NCBI RefSeq assembly: GCF_963678635.1
Contig: NC_087063.1
Span: 82,757,574 to 82,821,573 of the forward strand
Direction of reading: 5' to 3'
From: Symsagittifera roscoffensis
Lineage: Eukaryota; Xenacoelomorpha; Acoela; Convolutidae
DNA length: 64,000 nucleotides
Numbering within the stretch: the first letter of the stretch is position 1; every line of letters starts with the position of its first letter. Under the pieces are notes generated by a model. That model searched no databases, was not told the origin of the DNA, and worked only from the letters and a program-made list of their open reading frames with translations. The translations under genes and the position numbers were made by a program. Below are positions 24,125 through 34,361 of this stretch, piece by piece.

Positions 24125-25332
24125 TCATTCTCCGCCAACCTAAACAACAAAAATAATTCAGTCGAGAAGCGCTGAAAAGAGATCTTAGATGAGCCGATAT
24201 GATCAGTGATGAAAGAAAGGGTAACTAGCCAGGTCACTTAAAACATGATGAAAACCACTTAGTTAAAAACCACTGTGGCAACAGTCAGTTAACAATAAAT
24301 TTAAAAAATCATGATGGGTTTTTGAACATTTCATAAGCACAATCCAGATTCAAGGATTTTCTTATCGTGAACCTGCTGCACTATATGAACACTTCTCCTA
24401 AATTCACCTTTTAATCGATCACCCCCCCCCCCCCCCTAAAATTGGATAATCGCAAGCGTAAACAGTAAGCGTCAACATGCAAAATGCTGAGCTTTGATAA
24501 GCCGATAAAATGTTTTTCACCAAATGAACGATCTCCGCCTTTATTTGTTTTCGGGAGAGATCGTTCAATTTGGTTCAAAAAGTATTTCTAGCTTTGTTTT
24601 CAAATAACCAACTCACATTAATGGCTTCCATTTCCCATTCCAACGCCTGTTTCCTTCTAAATCTCTGTGGCAGCCTCGCAAAGTCCATCTTCTCCTGATC
24701 TGTACTCGCAAACTGGCTAGCCAACACTTTTCTGTCCAGGGGATTCACACTGGTTGAACTGCTGGGACTAACTAGCTTTGCACTTGTTTTGGCTAAGTTG
24801 GACGTTGGACTAGAGGCTACTTTCGCTCGGAGTCTGTCGGGAAAACTAATCAGTGGAGTGCGGAAGCGAGCAAATATAACCTAGGCACATTTGAGCGAAA
24901 ACTAAGGCAAAATTTAGCAAACTTGTAGTTCCAGATTTGTCTTTGGCGAGCGGTGGTGATGTGGTTACGTCTCCAACTCTCAATCGAAAGGTCGGATGCT
25001 CGAGACCCCCCATGATCCGTGCTCGTTGCTTGAGGGTGAGGCAACATTACCCAGCCCAGAAAAAAAGCCGAAACAATTTCATGTAGGTCTTAACCAGGAT
25101 CACAACAACGGCTCTCCGTCAAGAGCTGAACAGCTCGTATGTTGGATCTTTCCGTTGAGGATAAATCGTCTTAATCTTTTATATACGAATGTGAATCGTA
25201 TGGTTGTTTTTGAGCTTAACACATCGTGATAAAATACAGATCTTAATATGTTAAATGATTGTAGGTCTGCGGACTCACCTGATATTTCGTGATGAAATTC
25301 AGAACATTAGAGGACACGATAACATGTGCCAT
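24125..25332 (-). CDS. KGD4: KGD4/MRPS36, 2-oxoglutarate dehydrogenase complex component 4
   Basis: Three coding exons join to 110 aa (human 103): 25332-25279, 24880-24617 and 24139-24125. Introns are GT-AG and in phase 0. The protein starts MAHVIVSSNV. It has the conserved FRTPLISFPDR block near the N terminus and, after a serine-rich linker, LPQRFRRKQALEWEMEAIN, followed by VGGE and the stop. These match the TPLIRFPDR and LPQKYRRK...EEMEFI..GG blocks of human KGD4. The family tethers the E3 subunit to the mitochondrial 2-oxoglutarate dehydrogenase core; it was earlier listed as mitoribosomal protein S36. The last exon contributes only four residues plus stop, easily missed by gene predictors. 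A TTTTTTCAG acceptor-like sequence lies 16 nt upstream of the ATG. RBBP5 starts 358 bp downstream on the same strand. Confidence 0.9.
24422..24436. repeat. 15-bp C homopolymer in KGD4 intron 2
   Basis: Fifteen consecutive C on the plus strand inside the second intron of KGD4, read as a G tract in the transcript. Confidence 0.9.
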
Positions 25333-25449
25333 GCTCACTCACTACTATCTGAAAAAACCACTAACTAACTAATATAGGCGTGCGCAATCAAACTCTTTAA
25401 ATTAGAACAATCTCAGTTTTGTTCCTGGTGACAAAAACTGAATTTTTCT

Positions 25450-26091
25450 AGACAGAGGCGAAGCGGCGCTTCACAACACTTGCGATGCAAAAAAAAATCT
25501 GATAAACGAAGTTGAAAAAATTACTTGAAAAAACTTCTGCAACCTTAAGTTGAAAAGAATTTTCGACAACAATAACTAGAAAATTGAAAATTAATTACCG
25601 AGCAGCAGCACCAAATTTTTGACTGAGCCGATACAACAAACTGACAGCTGTTGAAACATTTAAAAAAGAAAAGAAAAACATGAAAATTAACCCAAAATCA
25701 GACTTGGTAAACTTACAAATTACTGCACTTTCAGTAATAGTAAAAAAAAAACTGTTTAAATTGGAACAAAACAAATGCTCTAGAAAAGAACCCAATCAAA
25801 AACCTATCAGATAAAAAATGGCGTTCAAAAAAAAACGGAAAAGGAACCGACATAAACTAGGGCGAAAACCGATCCCGAATAAAAAATGGATATATATTTT
25901 TTAAATTACAACCTGAAACGGATTTTATATAATTACTACTCAAATTATGGTAGGTTTTTTTGAATGTTCAAGAGATTGAGCATGCAAGAAGATGAAGGAG
26001 TCCACGATATGAAATGATAAGTCCTGTTCCTAAAGTTATTTAAGGAAAAAAGTCTAGTACCCGATTGCAATACCCTTGCTTATCGCAAGGG
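25450..26091 (+). repeat. Dispersed repeat A, copy 2
   Basis: Colinear with 12053-12808. It opens with ACAGAGGCGAAGCGGCGCTT (near-perfect GCGAAGC-GGC-GCTTCAC hairpin at 25458-25474) and then shares the AAAAATGGCG, AAAACGGAAAA, GAACCGACATAAA and GAAGGAGTCC blocks. It ends at the perfect 8-bp-stem hairpin ACCCTTGC-TTATC-GCAAGGGT (26071-26091). It lies between KGD4 and the RNF212-like gene. It has no coding capacity. Confidence 0.72.
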
Positions 26092-26364
26092 TAATCAGTT
26101 GATTCAACTTGAACAAAGAAGTGAAGCCAAGCTTCGCAAAAAAATTGAAAAAAAAGCAAAACAAAATTTAAAATTTGTGTCTGGAATGATAACCAATTTG
26201 ACGAAAACACAATAGCTAGTGTTAAATTAAAATTCATCGAGCGAATATCAATTACAATGAATATCAATGAAAAATTTTTGATATGATTACAAAGCCGACA
26301 AACATAAGCAGAAAAACAAAAGGTTGAACTCTTTTTTTGAAACGCAAGATTTTGTGAGAAAAAA

Positions 26365-26600
26365 AACATGACCTGGTCAGATTCTAGCCAGACAGAAATT
26401 ATTCAATTGATTTTGTTTCACAACTTGTTAGCCACGAAAGAAGTGTTTTATTCTAGCCCAATTGAGAATAAAACGGGCGCGAGAGATGTTGAGGTTCCTT
26501 GATAAAGCAAAATCTATTTCCTATAGATTTCCAAAAGAAATTGTTTACGGGAGCAAAGTCTAGTTTCCGATTAAAATACACTTACTCTCGCAACAAGTGA
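26365..26600. repeat. Partial copy of repeat A with tRNA-like module
   Basis: Aligns with 5533-5735: both have a GGTCAGATTC block, AACTTGTTAGC or ATTTGTTAGC, and later GTTTACGGG-A-AAAGTCTAGT. The terminal hairpin is decayed here. The rest of 26601-27060 shows no gene and is the downstream flank of the RNF212-like gene. Confidence 0.5.
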
Positions 26601-27060
26601 AACAAAATTGAGATACTTAATTATTCAGATCGGCAATTTAGTTGTTATAAGCAATCAATGCGGTTCAATTGAAGGCTTGTAATATGGACGGAAAACGAAA
26701 ACATTCAGACCTGTTTTTCTCAAAAATTTTTCAAAGTATGTTTTTGGCACCAATCCACGACTCGAAAATTCATACGATAACCCACTCAATCAAAAACTAG
26801 ATTGTTTCAATATATTTGCCATGACGTGAAAAATCCAGCGCTGGGCTATAACTCTTCCAACTCCGGAACAATAACTGTACATTTGGGGAGCACTCAAATC
26901 TAACAAACACTTAGCAAAGAATTAAATTCGGGTTCGAACTCTCATACATCAATTTATTGTATTTGCATTTTACATTGCGTTTTCAAGCGTTTTAAATTGA
27001 AACCACGATCAAATAGCACACTATTCTCCACAATCTTTAAGTAACAATTATTCGTTCAAT

Positions 27061-28557
27061 CTACATTTTAAAGCGCCCTTTCAATTCATTGCTTGGTATT
27101 TTACTGTTCTGTGCTCTTTTGACAGAGTGGAAAACCGATCTAGGCGATCGAAATTCTGCGTCATTGACTACTTCTTGACTATTGGGCACTATGCTTGGTC
27201 GTGATTCGAAGCCTTTTCTAAAGGAGTTCTCGCCCGGCCGTTGGCTTCGGAAATTAGTTGGCGCACGAAATTGGTCGACGAAGCTAGAGTTGCTTGCAGG
27301 CTTTCTAACAGGAGGCTGTTTAATTAAAAAATACCAAAAATCAACTCTTTTTTGTTAGAATTGTTACCATTTAGGTCAATAACAGTAATGATTACTTAAA
27401 ACGAATCAACTTTCGTTTTTATTAGGAGCAAATTGAATTTCGAAATAAAAAATGCTTTGTTAACAAGGAAGAAACAGACGGATACCTCTCGGTGATTGGA
27501 CCCGATTGATGAACCGGTGTTATTTTGGAAATCCAGAAAAACCTTGATCTCTTCTTTCACTTTTTCCTCGTGCCTAGCTTTGAGTATTCTGCCATATTCT
27601 TGATTTTCAGTTGGATTTCGGTCGTGCCGGTCTTTTCGGTGGCTTCTATATGCCGCGTCAGAAGCATTTTGATTATATGATTCGAGCTTTTGTCTGTACC
27701 GGTTTAATTCAACCTTGCATTCCTAAATATTCTTATTTAAATTTCATTTTTTTGAACTATCTTCTAAAACGGTCAAAACTTCAACTTAAATAATCATACT
27801 TGCAATTCTTTCTTCATCTTTGTGATTTCTTTGTCTTTATGTTCAACCTTGCTTTTGAACGAAACTTCTATTTCTGTAATTTTAGCAGACAATTTTTTGT
27901 TCAGAATCTTTTCCCTGTGCTCCATTACTTCATTCATATTTTTGATTGTTAATTGGAAGAACTCCAATAAATTTCTGTTCCTTTCATCAGTGGCAGCAAA
28001 TGACTCGTTTGCAATTTTCTCCCGCCTCTCCTAATTACATCTATTTATCTCAATTCTATAAATTATATCCTATAATAATACTGTTTTCATTTAATACTGT
28101 GCCTGTTTAATTGATCTCTTTACAAATTAAGGTTTGTATAGTACTGGGAGGATCATAATAGTTTTTAACAGCCAAATAGTGTATAACACTTAATTTAAAT
28201 AGGTATGCAACTCAAAAGAGCACCTAAACATCTACGACAGTGGTTCCACGCGTGCACCGGTTGTTCAATAGGTTATACCCACGCTTTAAGACTACCTATG
28301 TTTCATATGAATAAGCTAACAATGCTGCTAACTTTTGTGGAAAACATCAATCTGTAATCTGGATTCAGCTTGGCTAACGATTGCACCCGGACACTGCCCT
28401 TGTTCTTACAAGATATGCATCCATATTTCATTAGTTTTTCAGAGCACGGCTTGCAGTAAATGTGCAAGCAATTCGTTAAGTTTAACTCTGCCACACTTCT
28501 GAAGTCCAACTTAAAGCAGCCTAAACAAATAGCACGCAAAAAATCTATAGCGTCCAT
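27061..28557 (-). CDS. RNF212/ZHP-3-like meiotic RING protein (probable SUMO/ubiquitin E3)
   Basis: Four exons join in phase 0 to 315 aa: 28557-28333, 28030-27800, 27722-27486, 27315-27061 (stop TAG). Residues 11-53 form a RING of the RNF212 type: C-LG-C, then LTNCLHIYCKPC, then CISC. Exons 2 and 3 encode a long charged coiled coil (ERREKIANES through EEIKVF). Exon 4 encodes a basic, serine-rich tail. This RING, coiled-coil, Ser-rich tail order is that of RNF212, RNF212B, ZHP-3 and Zip3, which mark crossover-designated recombination sites on meiotic chromosomes. The exon 1 donor (GTTAGC) is weak, so that junction is the least certain. The start is taken at the ATG ten residues before the first RING cysteine; a TTTCAG acceptor-like sequence lies 7 nt upstream of it. 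The TPRKB stop is only 96 bp upstream. Whether it is closer to RNF212 or RNF212B cannot be told by eye. Confidence 0.82.
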
Positions 28558-28653
28558 ATTAGACCTGAAATTGTTCTGTGATTTGAGGAATCAAATACAC
28601 ATCAGGCTTTGCTGTTTCACTTTACAAAAAAAAATAATTTCATAAAACTTTAA

Positions 28654-29184
28654 CTACGATCTCTGCGACAGCTGAGAAACACCAATATAAGAACATACAG
28701 AGTTTGGATTGATTATCTCATCATCGGTCATTTTATACAACGCTTTTACTGCCTTTGGGTCAACAAGCATCCGTATTTCTTCAAACGGTACCACGCTTCC
28801 TTCCACACTTTGGCGAACACTTTTCATTTTGGATCCATCTTCATCGTCAAGAGTAACAGCTAGTACACTCTTACTTTGATCAGTAATCGATATTGATTTC
28901 AGAGCTTCAGATATTTGGTGCTCCGGATGAAGATTAAAAATAATTTCAGTGTTGATATTTTTGGTTTTCATTGTCTGATTTAACTCCTTTAGAAAGGCAC
29001 TTTCAGCTGCGCAAAATAATTGGGATTGTCCAGTTACAAGAGACGGCCGTATCAGGGCACAATCAAGAGAGCCCATAAAGATAAGCTCGCGAAGTTTTTT
29101 CGAATTAGTTACATTGTTGAACAAGGAAACTCTATATATCTTTGAGCAGCATAGGGCGGTATGCGTTTTCTCTAACTCCACCAT
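28654..29184 (-). CDS. TPRKB: TPRKB (Cgi121), KEOPS/EKC complex subunit
   Basis: An intronless 176-aa protein, against 175 aa in human. The block TKNINTEIIFNLHPEHQISE matches the [20 protein letters not shown] region of human TPRKB, and AVKALYKMTDDE matches its C-terminal EVKKIYKLSSQE block. TPRKB binds the kinase TP53RK/Bud32 in the KEOPS complex that makes t6A37 on ANN-decoding tRNAs. The start is set at 29184 (MVELEKTHTA) because this gives the family length; the frame stays open ten codons further, but an ATTGTAG acceptor-like sequence lies between. It is the first gene of a close same-strand pair with the RNF212-like gene. Confidence 0.92.
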   Translation of the reverse strand: MVELEKTHTALCCSKIYRVSLFNNVTNSKKLRELIFMGSLDCALIRPSLVTGQSQLFCAAESAFLKELNQTMKTKNINTEIIFNLHPEHQISEALKSISITDQSKSVLAVTLDDEDGSKMKSVRQSVEGSVVPFEEIRMLVDPKAVKALYKMTDDEIINPNSVCSYIGVSQLSQRS

Positions 29185-29669
29185 CGTCTTTCTACAATTC
29201 AATGAGTAAATCAAATTTAAACAAAAAAAACGCCGTCACAATTGCCAAATACGAATATTTGAAAAAAAAAACTGTACTGTTAAAGCTGGAAACTATAAGA
29301 ACATAATGCCTAATCAACCAGAAACTACCTAACTTCACCTAAGAGCTTCTGCAAATGGCTTAAAAGAACTCTTCAATCGTAAAATGATAGTTGATAATTT
29401 TAAACAGGCGTGAAACAAACTTATTTATGGTAAACTATTTATTCACAAAGTATATAAACATATGAAAGGGGTTCTGATATTAATGCAAACACATGTGAGA
29501 TTACAACCCGCCCCAGAATGAAGCAAACCCAACAATCATCAAATTTAGATCCAAAAACGGCAGAAATATTACAATTTTTCCAAAACGGTGCAAAATTTTT
29601 TAGGAAATACTAGTTTCGCATTTTTTCTTGGTGCAAACTTTGGCGATTATTTAATTTATTTAACCTATT
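29185..29669. other. Intergenic between TPRKB and the LINE
   Basis: This 485-bp AT-rich stretch must contain the TPRKB promoter (minus strand) and probably the 5' UTR of the LINE (plus strand). I see no clear TATA box or repeat boundary, and no gene. Confidence 0.5.
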
Positions 29670-31220
29670 ATGCTGAATATTAAATTCTGGTTGTTTTGTG
29701 CAATTTTTCTAATTTCCAAGGCTCAGATGGAAACTAAAGAAAAAACTATTGTTTACTGGGGCTATCTAAGCTGCCAGCAAAAGATATTATCAACGAAATG
29801 TGGGATAAATGAGCGGAGAGCTACCACACTGACTCATCTTTTCCTTTTCGCGTTGTTACTGACCCAAAGTGGGGATGTTGAAAAAAACCCTGGTCCTATC
29901 GAAACCATTGAAACAGTCTACGGTATCTGCTCAAAAAATTGTGCAAATCTTAAATTTGTTCATTTGAATTTTCAAAGTATTATTAGAAAACGGATGCAAT
30001 TGAAAAAATTTCTTGATGATATGGGCGAAAACACAATTATAGGAATTTCCGAAACGTGGCTTAAAAAAGAAGATAGTGACAATTTATGGAATTTCCAACC
30101 TAGAACGCATGCGATGTTCAGATATGATAGGCAATCAGCGGTAAAAAAGAAAGGCGGTGGCGTTTTGTTATATATACCAGTCAAATTGGCTCCGAAATTG
30201 AGGCCTGATCTAAATTTATTTGATAAAGAAAAATATGAGTCAGTGTGGGTTGAGTGCAAATCTACATTTAACATTTCGAGTAAAGAAAAAATGTTAGTTA
30301 ATTTGTGTTATAACCCAAGCAGATCAAACTTTATTGATTTTTTGGAACAATTAACGCTTAACATAGATAATGCTTTTTCAGTTTCTAATAAAATTACGCT
30401 TTTGGGTGATTATAACATAAATTATCTGGATAGCAAAGAAAAAGAAAATTTAGATTCTATAATTATCCCATATGGATTGAAGGTTTTTTGTCCAAACGAT
30501 GAGACCAGAATTAGTTCCTCAACAAAAACTCATATCGACTACATAATCAGTGACTATGAAACAAACGGCATTGAGTTTTGTTTTGATACACCTTATAAAA
30601 CCGACCATTTTGCTTCATTTATTTTGACGGATATAAAATGCGGCAAAATTTTACCGAGGATAATTACGACTTTCAATAAGAAAAATTATCAGAAAAATGA
30701 ATTTTGCAATTCACTCTCCGCTCTTCCTTGGTATCTCTTATATCAATGTACAGACGCACAAAACATGTTCTCGACGATGACTTATTTAATTTCTTGTGCT
30801 CTACAGCAACATGCTCCTATCGAAAAAAAGTTTGTTCGTAATTTTAAACCAAAAAACGTGTTGAAAACGGAATGGTTCGATTCAGAATGTCAGCAATTGT
30901 TGACTAAGAAACAGAATTCACTCAGATCATATCGCAGTCAAAGCACAAGCGATAATTGGTCAAAGTACCAGTTTTTACGTAATCAAATGAGCAAATTGAT
31001 TAGAAGTAAACAATTCGATCATTCAAAAAATTGTTTTTCACTTCTCAGCACTATCCAACAAAAATGGAAATATATTAACCAAGTTAGAGGTACATGTTCT
31101 GGCAACCATCGAATTACAGTTCTACGAAATTCCTTCAGTGAAATGATAACCCAAGACAAAAAAATTGCCAATCATTTAAATTATATTTTTTTCAAACTTA
31201 GGCGAATTTTTCGGCGCTAA
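29670..31220 (+). CDS. LINE ORF: 2A-like leader and APE endonuclease
   Basis: The 516-codon frame starts with a hydrophobic, signal-peptide-like segment (residues 4-16). A second hydrophobic stretch (56-64) leads into GDVEKNPGP (residues 68-76), the canonical 2A ribosome-skipping motif, with the skip expected between G75 and P76. From about residue 88 comes an APE-like endonuclease: HLNFQSI, ISETWL, the KKKGGGVLLYI block, LLGDYNINYL, THIDYIIS and TDHFASF, all key blocks present. It ends with a linker rich in Lys and Gln. The frame is lost at a run of seven T (31186-31192); the homologous reading continues in the +1 frame into the reverse transcriptase. 2A motifs at the N terminus of CR1/L2-like LINEs are known from sea urchin and amphioxus. 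The element may be active apart from this frameshift. Confidence 0.88.
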   Translation: MLNIKFWLFCAIFLISKAQMETKEKTIVYWGYLSCQQKILSTKCGINERRATTLTHLFLFALLLTQSGDVEKNPGPIETIETVYGICSKNCANLKFVHLNFQSIIRKRMQLKKFLDDMGENTIIGISETWLKKEDSDNLWNFQPRTHAMFRYDRQSAVKKKGGGVLLYIPVKLAPKLRPDLNLFDKEKYESVWVECKSTFNISSKEKMLVNLCYNPSRSNFIDFLEQLTLNIDNAFSVSNKITLLGDYNINYLDSKEKENLDSIIIPYGLKVFCPNDETRISSSTKTHIDYIISDYETNGIEFCFDTPYKTDHFASFILTDIKCGKILPRIITTFNKKNYQKNEFCNSLSALPWYLLYQCTDAQNMFSTMTYLISCALQQHAPIEKKFVRNFKPKNVLKTEWFDSECQQLLTKKQNSLRSYRSQSTSDNWSKYQFLRNQMSKLIRSKQFDHSKNCFSLLSTIQQKWKYINQVRGTCSGNHRITVLRNSFSEMITQDKKIANHLNYIFFKLRRIFRR

Positions 31221-31284
31221 AAAGCCTCCGAATTACAACAAATCTGCCTCTGAATCTGCATCTTTTCATTTTCAACACATTACA

Positions 31285-32868
31285 GTGAAGCAATGCTTTG
31301 ATATAGTTCGAAAAATCAATGTTGGAAAACCTCTCGGACCTTGTACCGTACCTGCTTGGGCAATCATTGACGGTCAATCAGTTATAGTTCCACATTTAAC
31401 TTTTGTCAAAAATACTTGCTTAGATGAGAACATTTTCCCGATCGAACTGAAAAAAGCAAACGTAACCCCTTTGTTCAAAAAAGATGACCCAATGGATGCA
31501 AAAAATTATCGGCCAATATCAATAACTTGTGCTTTTTCTAAAATTTTTGAAAAAATTTTACATGCCCAAATAACAGAACATCTTGACAAATTTCAAATAA
31601 TGACACCATTTCAATTCGGATTTCGCAAAAACATTTCAACACAAGATGCTCTTGTTTATGTGACAGAAAGTATTCGAAATCAAATAGATTCAAAAAAAAT
31701 CGTACATGCAGCTTTATTAGATCTGTCCAAGGCTTTTGATTCTATTTCGCATGAAGTTTTAATTGAAAAAATGCTTTCTCTCGGTTTTTCAAATGGAGCA
31801 AATGCTTTAATTGCTAGCTTCCTAAACAAACGTATTCAAAGAGTAAACGTCAATGGAATTTTTTCAGACTGGATTGAAATAAAACGAGGTGTCCCACAAG
31901 GAACGGTACTTGGTCCGTTGTTGTTCAATATTTATGTTAATGACATACAAGAGCGATTATATGAGGGTTGTACTTTAGTTCAATATGCTGACGACTGTAT
32001 GGTTTTTTCCTCTTCTATAATTTCTGAGGATGCTTTGAATCGATTGCAAAAATCACTCAATAATCTAACGGAATTTTTTGCAGAGAACCAATTGAATCTG
32101 AATGCATCTAAATCGGAATTTATAACATTTTGTCAAAAAAATGATAGCAAAAATCTGGATACTGATAAACTAGTAATTAGTGGGCATTATGTAGCCAAAA
32201 AATCAGAATGCAAATATTTAGGCATAATTCTTGATTCAAGTTTATCTTTTCATGCTCAAATCAAAACAATTCTCCAAAAAATGGCCCAAGGGATTAAAAC
32301 TATTGATACAATTGGACAACAACTGCCGACATTATCATTAGTTGCCTTGCTTCATTGTCTTGTTTTATCACATTTAGATTATTCAGCAATTTTTTTACAA
32401 CAAATTAATGCTACTTTGATGCTATCTCTGGAGAAACAGTTGAACTGGGCGCTAAAAAGAACATATTTCAGATCGAATTTTAAATCTTCTTCCCTTCTTC
32501 GCATTAGCAAATCGTTCATTGGAATCGAGAAAAGAATTGAGTTAAAGTGTATAACATACTTATACCAATATCTTACAAACAAAAAGAAGGCTTTTGAAAA
32601 TACACTGAGACTACCGACTGCCAATTATAGGCTCAACGAAAGAACGAAACAAATTATTTTTGACAAACATTGTTCGACTGCTTCTCTACAAAAATCATTT
32701 TTTCATTTGACTTCTAAAAAGTGGAATTCACTGCCCATAATTTTGCGCAATTTAGAAAAATCGAAAACAGAATTCAAGAAAAAATTGAAAGAATTTTACG
32801 TGAGTGAATTGAGAAACAATCCTATATGTACTAATACAAATACGTGGCGTGATTACCGTTTTTGCTAG
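31285..32868 (+). CDS. LINE ORF continuation: CR1/L2-like reverse transcriptase
   Basis: An open frame of 527 codons without its own credible start, continuing the frame above after the +1 shift. Reverse transcriptase blocks in order: KNYRPISITCAFSKIFEKIL, QFGFRKNISTQDAL, ALLDLSKAFDSISH, GVPQGTVLGPLLFNIYVNDI, and the active site QYADD at about 31981-31995. The C-terminal WNSLPIILRN...FKKKLKEFY block is typical of CR1/L2 elements. The core is uninterrupted and looks recently active. The 3' UTR runs to about 33241 and ends in a short TTC repeat (33220-33241), a likely 3' terminal microsatellite. Confidence 0.88.
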   Translation: MKQCFDIVRKINVGKPLGPCTVPAWAIIDGQSVIVPHLTFVKNTCLDENIFPIELKKANVTPLFKKDDPMDAKNYRPISITCAFSKIFEKILHAQITEHLDKFQIMTPFQFGFRKNISTQDALVYVTESIRNQIDSKKIVHAALLDLSKAFDSISHEVLIEKMLSLGFSNGANALIASFLNKRIQRVNVNGIFSDWIEIKRGVPQGTVLGPLLFNIYVNDIQERLYEGCTLVQYADDCMVFSSSIISEDALNRLQKSLNNLTEFFAENQLNLNASKSEFITFCQKNDSKNLDTDKLVISGHYVAKKSECKYLGIILDSSLSFHAQIKTILQKMAQGIKTIDTIGQQLPTLSLVALLHCLVLSHLDYSAIFLQQINATLMLSLEKQLNWALKRTYFRSNFKSSSLLRISKSFIGIEKRIELKCITYLYQYLTNKKKAFENTLRLPTANYRLNERTKQIIFDKHCSTASLQKSFFHLTSKKWNSLPIILRNLEKSKTEFKKKLKEFYVSELRNNPICTNTNTWRDYRFC

Positions 32869-33241
32869 TTCTATATTTTTTAATTCAGTTTAATTTTTCA
32901 CACATTGCTTGAAAGAGAAACTGTATATACTCTGTATATACGTTGTATAATTGGACTATCTGTAAAATTGTTTGTAAAGTTTTATTACCAGCTTGTTCCT
33001 AATTCTTAAATCTTTAATTTTCTATAGTATCCGAAACTTCATATACTTTAATCAACCAATTTCCGAACTGTAACCGATTTTGTTTTTTTTTTGTTTTGTT
33101 TATTGCTTGTTTTCTGATGTTTTGTTTTTGTTTGATGTAACCAATGAATTTATAACCAATTTTATTATTTACACTTTGCTACACTGATGCCTCGGCTTTT
33201 TATTGTATAGTAATTCAAGTGTTCTTTCTTCTTCTTCTTCT

Positions 33242-34361
33242 ATGAGAATTTAAAATTGTCAATTCAAACGCTTTCGCCAATTTTGTGCATCGTCAGGACT
33301 ATCTTAAAAAGCTTATAGAAAAGGATGAAACAATGTCAGACGTAATGAAAATATCAAATTAACAAAATTCACTATCAAAGTCGAATAACTGTTATTACGT
33401 AATAAATTACACCATTAATTTTCAGTTTCTTTAAACTTCTGATTAGTTTTCCTGGAACATGTCAATTTCGTTTTATTTAATTTTATTTAACTTTTTATTT
33501 AGCTATGTTCATACATTTCAATGGTAATCAGAAGGTCAAAAGTATCATAGTAACCGAGGTTACAGTCATGAGTCCCTTCATCATGTATTCCAGTCAAAAT
33601 CCTTGGAAATTTTAGATATGGAAGTGATAATGATAAAAGAAGATGACAAGTGTTTAAGTCCTTTTCAATTAAAACCGATACGGGTTACGTTTCTTCAATA
33701 ACACGCAACTCGACACGAGATAATATAATATATGTAACATTCGCCCGGAAGATACATATCGACGGAAAACAAAACTAAGTCTTAAGACGACTGGCTAACG
33801 TCTAAACAGAGCTTTGCATGCTTTTCACCGTCTCTACCAAGCCAGTACTTTTCGGTGGTCTTTTCCAACATCGGGTCGACAAAAACGTTACTGCTTTCGG
33901 CTTCGGTCAAAACACCCAAATTAACTAAATTACATGCAGAAATAGTGAGCTCATGGCTGGGTCTCAGTATCCCCAGACCACGAGGTCACTCCTAAAAACA
34001 GGGCTAATACTATTTATTATATTACTATTGTTTTTGTTCAGTAGATAAAAATCATCATCTCCATCGAAGATGGATCAACCTTTTCCCCCAACTCCTAGCT
34101 TCTCATCCTTATCAAAATGAATCTAGATGTTAATTAAATTCAAATCAGGACATGACAAGAAGTCAAAAGTCTATATAACAGGCTAAAAGTTTCAGTCCCG
34201 AAACCCTTCCGGATTCTTGAATCCACTGAATCAAGCTCGCTAATCTTGACTTCTTCTTAATCCGGAAGGCTGTCCTCCACCCTTCACCGTTGTCTGCAAC
34301 GGCCTTGCAACTATTGTAGCGACACAATAGTTGCAACTCGCAGTGTTCACTGCTATTCCTG
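33242..34361. other. Intergenic; no gene seen, one strong hairpin
   Basis: No coding signal in any frame. A perfect 13-bp-stem hairpin, TTGCAACTATTGT with its complement around a 6-nt loop, lies at 34305-34336, just upstream of the old LTR. The rest is AT-rich sequence of unknown origin. Confidence 0.5.

Larger units (their letters stand above)
29670..33241 (+). mobile_element. CR1/L2-like LINE with 2A peptide
   Basis: Composite of the two reading frames above and a 3' UTR ending in (TTC)n. The 5' limit is not defined and may lie upstream of 29670. The element points away from TPRKB. The frameshift in a T homopolymer is the only defect seen, so it could be a young insertion or carry a sequencing error. 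Confidence 0.85.
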
